Below are positions 7,343-14,088 of a stretch of DNA of 45,587 bases, piece by piece (position 1 is the stretch's first letter; each line of letters starts with the position of its first letter). The position numbers were made by a program, and so were the translations under genes. This DNA is from Halomonas sp. 707D7 (lineage in GTDB: Bacteria > Pseudomonadota > Gammaproteobacteria > Pseudomonadales > Halomonadaceae): assembly GCF_024158715.1 (NCBI RefSeq), contig NZ_JAMZBC010000006.1, forward strand, positions 1 through 45,587, given 5' to 3'. A model generated the notes under the pieces. It was not told the origin of the DNA, did no database searches, and worked only from the letters and a program-made list of their open reading frames with translations.

Positions 7343-7377
7343 GTACCTAAATATAGGTACATCTTGAGAGAGCGTCA
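7343..7377 (-). promoter_or_regulatory. strong sigma-70 promoter with palindromic operator for the integrase operon
   Basis: On the minus strand, TTGACG (7372-7377) and TATATT (7350-7355) are separated by exactly 17 bp. A palindrome, GTACCTAAATATAGGTAC (7343-7360), covers the -10 box, so a dimeric repressor binding there would block transcription. A further half site, TTACCTA, lies at 7334-7340. The promoter faces the genes at 7295, 7006, int, the HTH gene and the mini-array. Confidence 0.75.
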
Positions 7378-7436
7378 AGCACTCCGAACGATTTTTTATG
7401 GCGCCCTCCCTGGCGCCACGCCACCCGACTTGCCGA

Positions 7437-7988
7437 TCAGGCCAAGCAGGCAGAAACCTCACCCTGAGCTAGCCACTCACTTAGCTGATTGCGCGCCCGC
7501 CGTGCCGCGTGCTGCAGTGCGTTGACACTCTCAAAGTGCCGCACCCGCTCATTGAGCCCCAGGGCTCGGAGCAGATCTCCTTGCCGTTCGACCATCTGCC
7601 GAGCGGTCACCATCCATTGACTAGCGCCAGCCTTCTCCGGCCGCACCCGGGCCGCCTGCATTAGCATCGCCGCTGCCTGGCGCCGCGGCAGTTGATCGAG
7701 CAGCAGCCCGCAGGCCCGATGCCACTGGCTCTCCGGGTGATAACGCATCGCTGCCAACATAGCCTGGTCACTCCGACCACCGCCGCCGGGCAGCTCACCG
7801 GCCAGCGCCGCGACGCTGAACGGCTGATAACCGGGATTCTCATGACGGCAATCCAGCTGTAGCTCGAGCATCGTGTCAATGATACGGACCACTGCCGCGT
7901 CTCGGGCGCGATCGCTTGATACAGCGGCTCCAATGACGACCCAGGGGTTCGTAACCTTTATCCATTGGTCAAAAGACATATCGATCAT
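7437..7988 (-). CDS. phage protein of unknown function
   Basis: This 183-residue soluble, mostly helical protein contains LELQLDCRHENPGYQPFSVA and a helix-rich C-terminus (RRQAAAMLMQAARVRP, HAARRARNQLSEWL). The start at 7988 has an AAGGG ribosome site; MSFDQW at 7979 is the alternative. It diverges from hicA and precedes the integrase operon promoter. Its size and position would suit a late regulator or antiterminator, but I see no motif that supports that, so it remains unassigned. Confidence 0.65.
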   Translation of the reverse strand: MIDMSFDQWIKVTNPWVVIGAAVSSDRARDAAVVRIIDTMLELQLDCRHENPGYQPFSVAALAGELPGGGGRSDQAMLAAMRYHPESQWHRACGLLLDQLPRRQAAAMLMQAARVRPEKAGASQWMVTARQMVERQGDLLRALGLNERVRHFESVNALQHAARRARNQLSEWLAQGEVSACLA

Positions 7989-8017
7989 TCGAAGCCCTTA
8001 AAAATAATAAACAGATA

Positions 8018-8053
8018 TGTTGCTTTAATAACAGAAGTGTTGCATAATGAACA
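8018..8053 (+). promoter_or_regulatory. hicAB promoter with two operators 20 bp apart
   Basis: TGTTGCTTTAATAACA (8018-8033) and TGTTGCATAATGAACA (8038-8053) are both TGTT-N8-AACA palindromes, spaced by two helical turns. They cover a promoter with -35 TTGCTT (8020-8025), a 17-bp spacer and -10 CATAAT (8043-8048). HicB antitoxins repress their own operon through such palindromes. Confidence 0.7.
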
Positions 8054-8074
8054 CATCACAGCAACGGAGGGTTC

Positions 8075-8257
8075 ATGACATACAACGAGTTCGTGAGATG
8101 GTTGAAAAAGAGGGGCGTTGAGGTCACAACCGGCAAAGGACGGCACAGCATGAAAGCGACCTACAACGGCAAGACGGTTCCAGTCCCCTACCACGGCGCC
8201 AAGGAGATAGGCGAAGGGGTCAAGAGAACCATCATCAAGCAACTGGGCCTCAAGTGA
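8075..8257 (+). CDS. hicA: HicA toxin (mRNA interferase)
   Basis: This 60-residue protein has the double-stranded RNA-binding fold of HicA: TYNEFVRWLKKRGVEV, the catalytic histidine in GKGRHSMKATYNGKTVPVPY, and the C-terminal GVKRTIIKQLGLK. HicA degrades mRNA when free of HicB. The ATG has a strong CGGAGGG site. The pair is oriented against the surrounding leftward phage genes, as expected for an accessory (moron) module. Confidence 0.92.
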   Translation: MTYNEFVRWLKKRGVEVTTGKGRHSMKATYNGKTVPVPYHGAKEIGEGVKRTIIKQLGLK

Positions 8258-8323
8258 GGCCCCATCTTGCGAACGACAGCACGTCATGAGCTCGAACACA
8301 TAGACGAGAACCAGGAGGCATCC

Positions 8324-8743
8324 ATGCGATACCCCATCAAGATCGAACCCGATACCGTTGGCTACATGGCAACGTGCCGAGACCTGCCCGAGTTCGTCGC
8401 CGCGGATGAGGACCAGGACTCGACCCTGGTCAACGCAGTCGAGCTGCTTGAAACCACCCTCGGGATCTACATCGACGAGCGCCGTCGCGTACCCGCGCCC
8501 AGTGAGGCCCAAGAAGGCGAGCACCTGGTGGCCGTCCCCCTTTCGACCGCTATCAAGGTGCTGCTGTCCGACGCGCTGATCGACGCAGGCTGGCGCAAGG
8601 CAGATCTGGCCCGCGCCCTGGGCGTTGCCCCCGTGCAGATCGACCGCTTGTTGGACGTGAACCACAAATCCAAACTGGCGCAGCTCGAGGCGGCGTTGGG
8701 TGCCCTGGGCCGCCGGCTGGAAGTGGAGGCGATCGCCGCGTAG
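8324..8743 (+). CDS. hicB: HicB antitoxin
   Basis: This 139-residue protein starts MRYPIKIEPDTVGYMATCRD, the degraded RNase H-like HicB domain that neutralises HicA, and ends with a helix-turn-helix (ARALGVAPVQIDRLLDVNHK) that should bind the operators at 8018-8053. I chose the ATG at 8324 for its CAGGAGG site; an upstream in-frame start would add 19 unrelated residues. Its stop lies 2 nt from the convergent VRR-NUC gene. Confidence 0.92.
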   Translation: MRYPIKIEPDTVGYMATCRDLPEFVAADEDQDSTLVNAVELLETTLGIYIDERRRVPAPSEAQEGEHLVAVPLSTAIKVLLSDALIDAGWRKADLARALGVAPVQIDRLLDVNHKSKLAQLEAALGALGRRLEVEAIAA

Positions 8744-8745
8744 GG

Positions 8746-9255
8746 TCATCGCGGCTTTCTCCATTCGGTGCCCATCAATGGCGCTTTGGTGTAGTGGCTA
8801 TAGGACGCTCCCATGCACGCGTAATCATCCAGCACGCGCTTGGCCTGCTCCAGCCCCACCGCCAGCACCGCGCAATAGCCGTTCTCCTCTGCACGCGCCA
8901 GCCAGTCATGCTGGCTCTCTGCCAGTGCAGCGGTATGCGGTGGCGAGGCCTTGAACTCCAGATACAGGCCATGCCAGCCTCCCCGGGCGGCCATTACCAC
9001 CAGATCGCTCACGCCCGGCTTGACGCCTTGGCGCTTCATCGCCGCGCCGGTGGACTTCGAGCGCTGGCCACCGTTTGGCACGTGGAACGTCACATCATAA
9101 AGATCGCCTACCGGCGTTCCGCGCTGGCGCTCGCCGAGTAACCAGCGGATCAGCACGGCCTGCTCCTGCCCTTCCCAATCGACGGGGCGCTTGCGGGGCG
9201 CGGTGCCGGCGCCAGCCGGGCCCAGTACGCGGCGCGGCTTGCGTGTTGTGGTCAT
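8746..9255 (-). CDS. VRR-NUC domain nuclease of the phage replication operon
   Basis: This 169-residue protein carries a VRR-NUC core: HVPNGGQRSKSTGAAMKRQG, then VKPGVSDLVVM and GLYLEFKA, which hold the catalytic D..ExK residues of the PD-(D/E)XK fold. These phage nucleases are thought to act on branched DNA, possibly as Holliday junction resolvases during replication or packaging. The start overlaps the stop of the previous gene (ATGA). It is the last gene of the leftward early operon before hicAB. Confidence 0.88.
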   Translation of the reverse strand: MTTTRKPRRVLGPAGAGTAPRKRPVDWEGQEQAVLIRWLLGERQRGTPVGDLYDVTFHVPNGGQRSKSTGAAMKRQGVKPGVSDLVVMAARGGWHGLYLEFKASPPHTAALAESQHDWLARAEENGYCAVLAVGLEQAKRVLDDYACMGASYSHYTKAPLMGTEWRKPR

Positions 9256-9548
9256 GCCCCACCCCGCTGGCGCTGCGCGCGCTCCCAGTTGCTGTAGTCC
9301 GCCACGATCTTATCGAGCATCGCCCGAGCGTTGTCGCTGTGGTCGATCTGCGCGCGGGAGGTAACGCCGCATGCCTGGCGCACCCAGTCCGCGCAGTCCT
9401 CTGGCGAATGCGTCCCGTCCGGCAAATGCTCTTCGTTGAGCCCGCCTTTCTGGCGCCGGCGCTGATCCAGGTAGAGCCCAAACCGGGCGTTCTGGCAGAG
9501 CATCGCGGCGCGGCGGGCGCACTGTCCGCCCTTGGGTTGATCGTTCAT
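9252..9548 (-). CDS. phage protein of unknown function, early operon
   Basis: This 98-residue protein starts MNDQPKGGQCARRAAMLCQN and contains CGVTSRAQIDHSDNARAMLD. It looks like a small helical protein commonly found among phage replication genes, with no known function. The ATG has a GGGAGGG site and overlaps the stop of the zinc-ribbon ORF; the longer reading to 9701 is that ORF's shadow. Confidence 0.7.
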   Translation of the reverse strand: MNDQPKGGQCARRAAMLCQNARFGLYLDQRRRQKGGLNEEHLPDGTHSPEDCADWVRQACGVTSRAQIDHSDNARAMLDKIVADYSNWERAQRQRGGA

Positions 9549-9694
9549 GCCCGAGCCCTCCCGCGTTGCATTTTGCGCATGCAGCTCTTGCACGCCGGCA
9601 GCGCCAGCCCGGTACCCGGCTCGCGAAACTCCGCCGGCGGCTTTCGGTAGCTGCACTGGGGGCACTGTGGCTGCTCGTAGGCCTGGCGCATCAT
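9545..9694 (-). CDS. small zinc-ribbon-like protein (49 residues)
   Basis: The product MMRQAYEQPQCPQCSYRKPP has a second pair, CKSC, about 20 residues later, giving two CxxC knuckles of a zinc ribbon, with a basic tail. The ATG overlaps the preceding stop (ATGA) and its own stop overlaps the next ATG, so the three genes are translationally coupled. It fills the only gap in an otherwise gap-free operon. It may bind nucleic acid or a partner in the replication operon. Confidence 0.75.
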   Translation of the reverse strand: MMRQAYEQPQCPQCSYRKPPAEFREPGTGLALPACKSCMRKMQRGRARA

Positions 9695-10005
9695 GCTCCA
9701 CCCCCGGCGGCCCGGCTCATCGCCTCGCGCCCTTCTTCCGTCAGCCCCAGCACTTGGCGTGCAGGACTATCGGCGCTCATGCCGGCAACGTCGATGTAGT
9801 CCAGATCGAGCAGTTCACGGCACCGGCCGCAAATACTGGCGAGCGGCAGGCCTGTGCATTCGGCAAGCTGGTTGCGTGTCTTGGCGCCACCGGCCAGGGC
9901 ATTGATGACCCGACGCCGAGATTGGCTGAGCTGCCCGCTCCGGCGGTGATCGGTGAACGCGGCGTGCTTGACCTCGGTGCCACTAGGTTGAAATGCGGTG
10001 TTCAT
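9691..10005 (-). CDS. winged-helix DNA-binding phage protein
   Basis: This 104-residue protein contains QSRRRVINALAGGAKTRNQL followed by AECTGLPLASICGRCRELLD and LDYIDVAG, a winged helix of the MarR/ArsR shape, ending with LGLTEEGREAMSRAA. It lies in the early operon between the loader-like gene and the zinc-ribbon gene. It could regulate phage genes or assist replication. It is not assigned to a named family. Confidence 0.75.
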   Translation of the reverse strand: MNTAFQPSGTEVKHAAFTDHRRSGQLSQSRRRVINALAGGAKTRNQLAECTGLPLASICGRCRELLDLDYIDVAGMSADSPARQVLGLTEEGREAMSRAAGGGA

Positions 10006-10008
10006 GGC

Positions 10009-10737
10009 TTAACGTCCTCCCATGGCGGCCAGCGGTGCGCCGGCTTGCTCGAGTAATTCACGGCGGCGGGCTTCTTCCTGCTCGCGCGCTTCGCGGCGTG
10101 CCCGGGCCTTGTCATCGCCCGGTTGATTGATCAGGTCGCGCAGCTGGCTGACCACCTGCTTGCGCTGGCGCTTGCCCGCCTCGGTCAACGGCTTTTCCGG
10201 TGGCGGTAGCAGATGGGCGACGTTCGGCGCGGGGAGCTTGCCGGCGGTGACGGCCTCGTTCAGCACGATCTCGCGGCGTTGCGGGTCATGGCCCAACGAC
10301 GCTTGCCAGCCAGGCTGGCGCCCTTCCGCCTTGGCGGTCTCTACTTCCCGCTCGTACGCGGCGAGAAATGCCATGCGGGCCCCAACCTTGTCGCCGCCGG
10401 CCAGCACCGGGCGAGCCACGCCAAACGCCCGGGCGATCTCCGCCGTCCACACCACGGTGTCCTGCTCGTCGGTACTACGCAGCGCCAGCGCCCAGGCCTC
10501 GTTGGGCAGTAGGTGCGCGTTTGCACTGGGCAGGCGGTCAATGATGGCCGCCAGGGTGAGCTTGCCGTGCAGCTCGGCGCGGCAGCGGGCCAAAGCGCGG
10601 CGGATTTCGCCGAACGGGTAGCCGCTCAGGTCATCGGCGATCAGCACCGCGGCGCCGGGCCGGATCTCCTGCCCCAGCACTTCTGCGGTGGCGTACACCA
10701 GTTCCAGCACCTGGTCGGATTCGTGATCGGTCAGCAT
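10009..10737 (-). CDS. phage replication-associated protein in lambda P position
   Basis: This 242-residue protein starts MLTDHESDQVLELVYATAEV (ATG at 10737, GGGAG site, overlapping the initiator stop by 7 nt). It contains ANAHLLPNEAWALALRS, DTVVWTAEIARAFGVA and GDKVGARMAFLAAYEREVE, a pattern seen in phage proteins next to O-like initiators, and a charged coiled-coil tail. By position it may load the host DnaB helicase, but no ATPase motif is seen, so that role is inferred. The longer reading to 11034 is a shadow of the initiator. Confidence 0.75.
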   Translation of the reverse strand: MLTDHESDQVLELVYATAEVLGQEIRPGAAVLIADDLSGYPFGEIRRALARCRAELHGKLTLAAIIDRLPSANAHLLPNEAWALALRSTDEQDTVVWTAEIARAFGVARPVLAGGDKVGARMAFLAAYEREVETAKAEGRQPGWQASLGHDPQRREIVLNEAVTAGKLPAPNVAHLLPPPEKPLTEAGKRQRKQVVSQLRDLINQPGDDKARARREAREQEEARRRELLEQAGAPLAAMGGR

Positions 10738-11729
10738 GAGGACGTCTCCCGTTGTTGGCGGCGCTCGGCCATGATGCGCTTGGCCTCCTCCGCGTTGCTC
10801 AGGTTGGATTGCGTGCTGTCCACCTGGCGAGCCTTGGCTTGCGTCACCTGCTGGCCGGTGGCCAGTTGGGTGGCGATCGACTCGCAGTCCTGCAGCAACA
10901 GGCTCACCGGGTGCATACGGGCGGTGTAGAACTGGTTGTTCAGCTTGAGATAGTGCGCGGCGACGCGGGGGGCGCGCTCGGCGCCCACGCGGTCGACCAG
11001 TTGGCTCATGTTCGCCGCAGACTTCTGGTTCCACACCGGCCAGGTGCCGTAGCGGGCACGGTAGGCGCAGGCGTAGTTCGCCCAGGGCTTGAACGTTTTC
11101 GCGGCGGGGTCGCGGGTGCCCGGCATGTCGGCGGGGATACGCGCCAGCAGATCGGCAGCGGGTTCACTCGGGCTGGTCGTGGTTTCGGGTTCGTCGGCGC
11201 CCAAATAATCACCCTCGGCAGCGGCCGGGCTCGCCCCGGTCGCAACCCTCTTACTGGACCCCTCTAACTGAACCCCTAAACCTGAACCCCTCTCTTCACG
11301 GTTTTCCGAATACCCCTCTTCGGAATTTCGAGTAGGGTTCGCCCCGTTTTCCGAATACCCCCCTTCGGAATCTCGAATAGGGTTCTCACGGTTTTCCGAA
11401 TACCCCTCTTCGGTTTTCCGAGTACCTGCTGGCGCCTTCTCCAGCGATCGCTTCATGAAGATACGACGCTCGACGATCTGCTTGCCCTGGCGCACCTGCT
11501 CGATCGAGACCCAGCCCTTTTTCTTGAGCGAGCTGATGACCTCCGAGACGCGGTTGGGAGACAGGCCAAAGAAGTCGGCGAGCTTCTTGTTGGACTTGAA
11601 GCAGCCCTTCTCCGGGTGCTGGAGCGAGTCGATCTCGATCAGCATGACCTTCTCCTGTAGCGAGAGGTCACGGTTCAGCCAGATGTCGGCGGGGATCCAG
11701 ACGCCGCGGAATGCGCGTTCTTCGGTCAC
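10731..11729 (-). CDS. phage replication initiator, lambda O-like
   Basis: This 332-residue protein probably starts at the GTG at 11729 (GAGGTG site), reading VTEERAFRGVWIPADIWLNR. The N-terminal winged helix (LADFFGLSPNRVSEVISSLK, then KKGWVSIEQV) should bind the origin. Residues about 108-150 are a low-complexity tandem repeat (EEGYSENRENPIRDS and variants) that is the translation of DNA iterons. The C-terminal part should contact the helicase loader. The layout, with the origin inside the initiator gene, matches lambda. Confidence 0.82.
   Translation of the reverse strand: MTEERAFRGVWIPADIWLNRDLSLQEKVMLIEIDSLQHPEKGCFKSNKKLADFFGLSPNRVSEVISSLKKKGWVSIEQVRQGKQIVERRIFMKRSLEKAPAGTRKTEEGYSENRENPIRDSEGGYSENGANPTRNSEEGYSENREERGSGLGVQLEGSSKRVATGASPAAAEGDYLGADEPETTTSPSEPAADLLARIPADMPGTRDPAAKTFKPWANYACAYRARYGTWPVWNQKSAANMSQLVDRVGAERAPRVAAHYLKLNNQFYTARMHPVSLLLQDCESIATQLATGQQVTQAKARQVDSTQSNLSNAEEAKRIMAERRQQRETSSC
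11301..11426. repeat. iterons inside the initiator gene; candidate phage origin of replication
   Basis: GTTTTCCGAATACCCC starts at 11301, 11346 and 11391 (period 45 bp), with a shorter variant, GTTTTCCGAGTACC, at 11413. Each full unit holds an inverted pair, TTCCGAA-N8-TTCGGAA (for example 11304-11325). Lambda-type origins consist of such iterons within gene O. The 45-bp period also equals 15 codons, so the protein repeat is preserved. Confidence 0.7.
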
Positions 11730-11815
11730 GACGACACCTCGCGCGAATAGGCAGCCACGCCGTCGCCCGCTAAAGTGATAGCTGCGACACCATTCACTAG
11801 AATGAGGAAAACGAC

Positions 11816-12301
11816 GTGGCAAAACCGGACAAGACGATATGGATTGAAATGCTCGAAGCGGCGGCTGAAACCTACCCTGATGACTGCGAGGCCGATCAGT
11901 GGAATAAAAAGCTTGGAAAAAGCGTGGCTAACGCCAACATTAACTATTTGGTAGAGCACAACTTGGTGACGGGGCTTGCCCGCAAGCGAATGGGCGATAT
12001 TGATAGCTATGGCAACATCACCATCACTAGCGCAGGCCTCGATTATGTCAGTCAGGATGGCGGATTGACCGCTGAACTTGGCGTAGTCACCATTAGGCTT
12101 GAAGCCGAGGCTATTCAAGCACTGGTCACCGCTCAAATCGAAATGGCTGAAGCTACTAGGCAAGAGAAGAACCTCCTGCGCCAACAGCTTCAGGCGCTGT
12201 CGAAAGAGGGCCACCAGCGTCTAGCCAACCAACTGATTCGCCTAGGCCTTGAGGGGGCTCCGCGCTCCATTGAATGGCTGAAAACACTGATCGGCTCTTG
12301 A
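11816..12301 (+). CDS. winged-helix/coiled-coil protein of unknown function, conserved in prophages
   Basis: This 161-residue protein starts at a GTG with a GAGGAAA site. It reads MAKPDKTIWIEMLEAAAETY, ANINYLVEHNLVTGLA, a central segment (TAELGVVTIRLEAEAIQAL) and a helical C-terminus. I recognise the general type as an unnamed protein frequent in prophages and islands. It diverges from the initiator gene and has a visibly lower GC content than its surroundings, suggesting separate acquisition. Confidence 0.75.
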   Translation: MAKPDKTIWIEMLEAAAETYPDDCEADQWNKKLGKSVANANINYLVEHNLVTGLARKRMGDIDSYGNITITSAGLDYVSQDGGLTAELGVVTIRLEAEAIQALVTAQIEMAEATRQEKNLLRQQLQALSKEGHQRLANQLIRLGLEGAPRSIEWLKTLIGS

Positions 12302-12536
12302 TCACGTCGATCTGCTTAAACAACAAATAGCCATTTCCCATACAGAAACACAGGTACTCGACTGTTTGTGGGCGGCAGGCAAAGCGCAGTTCTAGCGCCC
12401 GCCCTTTGCCCTCCTCAAACCACACACGGCTATCAAGCATGCGTGCAGCACTTGGAAAGCCCGACTTCGAATCTGGAAAGAAATGCGTGGCTGGCATGGG
12501 CTGCGCCAGCGTGTCATCCGTTAGTAACTTGCTCAT
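12156..12536 (-). CDS. phage hypothetical protein overlapping its convergent neighbour
   Basis: The 126-residue reading begins MSKLLTDDTLAQPMPATHFF, then RALELRFACRPQTVEYLCFC, and has a very good GAGGTGA ribosome site. Its first 78 codons lie in a region with no other gene; the last 48 codons run antisense through the end of the 11816-12301 gene. The N-terminal part is therefore likely real, and the tail is a long convergent overlap. No family is recognised. Confidence 0.5.
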   Translation of the reverse strand: MSKLLTDDTLAQPMPATHFFPDSKSGFPSAARMLDSRVWFEEGKGRALELRFACRPQTVEYLCFCMGNGYLLFKQIDVIKSRSVFSAIQWSAEPPQGLGESVGWLDAGGPLSTAPEAVGAGGSSLA

Positions 12537-12569
12537 GCTCTCACCTCACAATTGAAGGAAAACCGACCC

Positions 12570-12818
12570 ATGAAGCTGTACGCCGAATTCAAGCGTCGGT
12601 GGCGCACGTGGAAGGCCAAGCACTGGGATATTGACTTTGAGCTGAGGGAAGACACGCGCGTGTTCTTCGTTGACCATTCAGTGCCACCGCTGCGAGCTCG
12701 GTGGGAGAAAGTGGCAGAGGCGATCAAGCCTATTCTCAAGAAACGCGGGCCAGAACTGGTTATCGGGGTGCTAACGGGCATCGTAGTAACCCTCCTTCTG
12801 GCGCTCTTTGGCCTCTAG
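12570..12818 (+). CDS. small tail-anchored membrane protein
   Basis: This 82-residue protein has a charged N-terminal half (MKLYAEFKRRWRTWKAKHWD) and one hydrophobic C-terminal segment, LVIGVLTGIVVTLLLALFGL, typical of a tail-anchored protein. The ATG at 12570 has an AAGGA site; a TTG at 12552 is less likely. Its 3' end overlaps the convergent membrane gene by 48 nt. It may be an exclusion or immunity factor, but the function cannot be read. Confidence 0.6.
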   Translation: MKLYAEFKRRWRTWKAKHWDIDFELREDTRVFFVDHSVPPLRARWEKVAEAIKPILKKRGPELVIGVLTGIVVTLLLALFGL

Positions 12819-13016
12819 GCAGGCCGCCATCTTGCGAAGCCACCATGCGGCCTCGATAGCGCTCATACCCAGGGGATACATCACCAATGGCGCAGCCAGC
12901 GGCGGCTCGATATTGGGCAGCGCGAGCGCCAGCCTGGCACGAGAAAAGCGTGCAACGAGATAGCCCGACGCGACGCCCAAGGCGTTGCTGGCGAGCAATG
13001 GGATTAGATCGGTCAT
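12771..13016 (-). CDS. small membrane-anchored phage protein after the Cro-like gene
   Basis: This 81-residue protein starts MTDLIPLLASNALGVASGYL (ATG at 13016, GAGGTGG site), with one N-terminal hydrophobic segment, then a cytoplasmic part with AAWWLRKMAACLEAKERQKE. It lies 10 nt after the Cro-like gene and should be co-transcribed early in the lytic cycle. The function is unknown. Confidence 0.65.
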   Translation of the reverse strand: MTDLIPLLASNALGVASGYLVARFSRARLALALPNIEPPLAAPLVMYPLGMSAIEAAWWLRKMAACLEAKERQKEGYYDAR

Positions 13017-13026
13017 GGCAACCACC

Positions 13027-13314
13027 TCAGAGCCGGCGGCCAAGACGGCGGATAACAGCAGCGGAAAGCGTGCCTTCACGCTGCATGTCAGCCAGTTGGT
13101 CAGAGTAGTTGGTGCCGCCTTCAAGCCGCAGGTCTGAATCAGGGATGCGCCCGCGGCGCGACCAATCCGTGACGGTGGTTGGCGACACTCCGAGGCGCTT
13201 GGCGACAGTATTTGGACCGCCACAGTCTTTGATAACGTCGTATAGAGCGATAGGCCGAAGTGGAACGTCGACCTCCTTTATGAGCGGCTTTGGGGATTGA
13301 GCAGGAAAAGTCAT
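13027..13314 (-). CDS. Cro/YdaS-like repressor, first gene of the leftward early operon
   Basis: This 95-residue protein has a helix-turn-helix in ALYDVIKDCGGPNTVAKRLG followed by VSPTTVTDWSRRGRIP, with the glycine-rich first helix typical of Cro and YdaS-type proteins. It faces the CI-like gene across a 184-bp operator region, which is the standard Cro position. It should repress the maintenance promoter and moderate early transcription. The ATG at 13314 has a GAGG site. Confidence 0.8.
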   Translation of the reverse strand: MTFPAQSPKPLIKEVDVPLRPIALYDVIKDCGGPNTVAKRLGVSPTTVTDWSRRGRIPDSDLRLEGGTNYSDQLADMQREGTLSAAVIRRLGRRL

Positions 13315-13337
13315 TGAAAGCGCCTCGATTCGGTTTA

Positions 13338-13373
13338 TACGTAGAATATACGTAGATAACCGTACTAAGGCAA
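13338..13373 (-). promoter_or_regulatory. early leftward promoter with repressor operator
   Basis: On the minus strand, TTGCCT (13368-13373) and TATATT (13345-13350) are spaced 17 bp apart. The repeat TACGTAGAATATACGTA (13338-13354) covers the -10 region. Almost the same element in the opposite orientation lies at 14300-14315, before the rightward operon, so both are likely bound by the same phage repressor. Confidence 0.7.
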
Positions 13374-13421
13374 GATTTGCGTATTTTTGAGCAATTACAC
13401 GTAAGCATATAACCGCTAAAC

Positions 13422-13452
13422 TGCGTTAAATGACGCAATAACGCTGTAACGC
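13422..13452. promoter_or_regulatory. second operator cluster upstream of the CI-like gene
   Basis: An inverted repeat TGCGT-N6-ACGCA (13422-13437) is followed by two direct TAACGC half sites (13439-13444, 13447-13452). It differs from the TACGTA-type site and lies nearer the CI-like start, so it may be the site of a second regulator such as the Cro-like protein. A possible promoter, TTTTGA-17-TATAAC, lies just upstream. Confidence 0.5.
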
Positions 13453-13498
13453 AAGACCGCTTCTTTTTCCGACGAATTCAGCAGGGAGCAGCGCTGGA

Positions 13499-13960
13499 AT
13501 GGATGACAACAAACTCTCAGAACCGAGTAGAGAGCTGGTCTGGGAGCGTGTTAAACGCAGCGCTCAAAAACATCATGAGCATCCTGGCGAGCGTGGCATC
13601 ATGAAGCTCATCGCCATCGATGCCAAAACCTCAGCTCAATATGTCTCTGACTGGAAATCGCTCCGTTCGCCAATACCTATGGCAAAACTAACGGCGCTGG
13701 CCGACCTATATGGAGTGTCGGTCAGCTACTTGTCAGGGTTTTCAAGCGATCCTAATCAAGGTGCCCCTCAAGATACCCCCGAACTAAATATCATCATGGC
13801 GGCTTTGGTGGAGCGAGCGATAGAGAAATCCAGTGAGCCCGTCGATGCAAAAAAAGCCACCCAGCTATGCGCCACAGCGATCAAAATGCTTTCGAATGGT
13901 GACAACCATGCGTACATACTCGGGACGCTGATTAACGAAGCAGAAAACCACGATTGTTAA
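13499..13960 (+). CDS. CI-like phage repressor lacking an S24 autoprotease domain
   Basis: This 153-residue protein has an N-terminal helix-turn-helix (HPGERGIMKLIAIDAKTSAQ, then YVSDWKSLRSPIPMAKLTAL, DLYGVSVSYLSG). The remainder (about residues 90-153) is a short helical region with no Ser/Lys protease signature, whereas lambda CI types are about 230 residues with an S24 domain. It should maintain lysogeny, but RecA-driven self-cleavage is not expected. A Rho-independent terminator follows the stop. Confidence 0.8.
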   Translation: MDDNKLSEPSRELVWERVKRSAQKHHEHPGERGIMKLIAIDAKTSAQYVSDWKSLRSPIPMAKLTALADLYGVSVSYLSGFSSDPNQGAPQDTPELNIIMAALVERAIEKSSEPVDAKKATQLCATAIKMLSNGDNHAYILGTLINEAENHDC

Positions 13961-13980
13961 CATACGATAGAGAATGCATA

Positions 13981-14005
13981 ACCCGCTTATGATGCGGGTT
14001 TTTTT
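13981..14005 (+). terminator. Rho-independent terminator after the CI-like gene
   Basis: The stem ACCCGC/GCGGGT (13981-13986, 13994-13999) has a 7-nt loop and is followed by a run of T to 14005. It separates the repressor from the SOS-box unit and the rightward operon. Confidence 0.85.
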
Positions 14006-14047
14006 GTGCACGGGCTTTCAATGCTGGCAAAATTCACTCATCATATA

Positions 14048-14067
14048 TACTGTATATTCATACACTA
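14048..14067. promoter_or_regulatory. LexA (SOS) box
   Basis: TACTGTATATTCATACACTA matches the enterobacterial LexA consensus TACTGTATATATATACAGTA at 17 of 20 positions, with the CTGT half intact and ACAC in place of ACAG. It lies 21 bp before a small ORF. A possible -10 (TATACT) overlaps it. Confidence 0.65.
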
Positions 14068-14088
14068 TACAGGCGTTAGGTACTGGCC

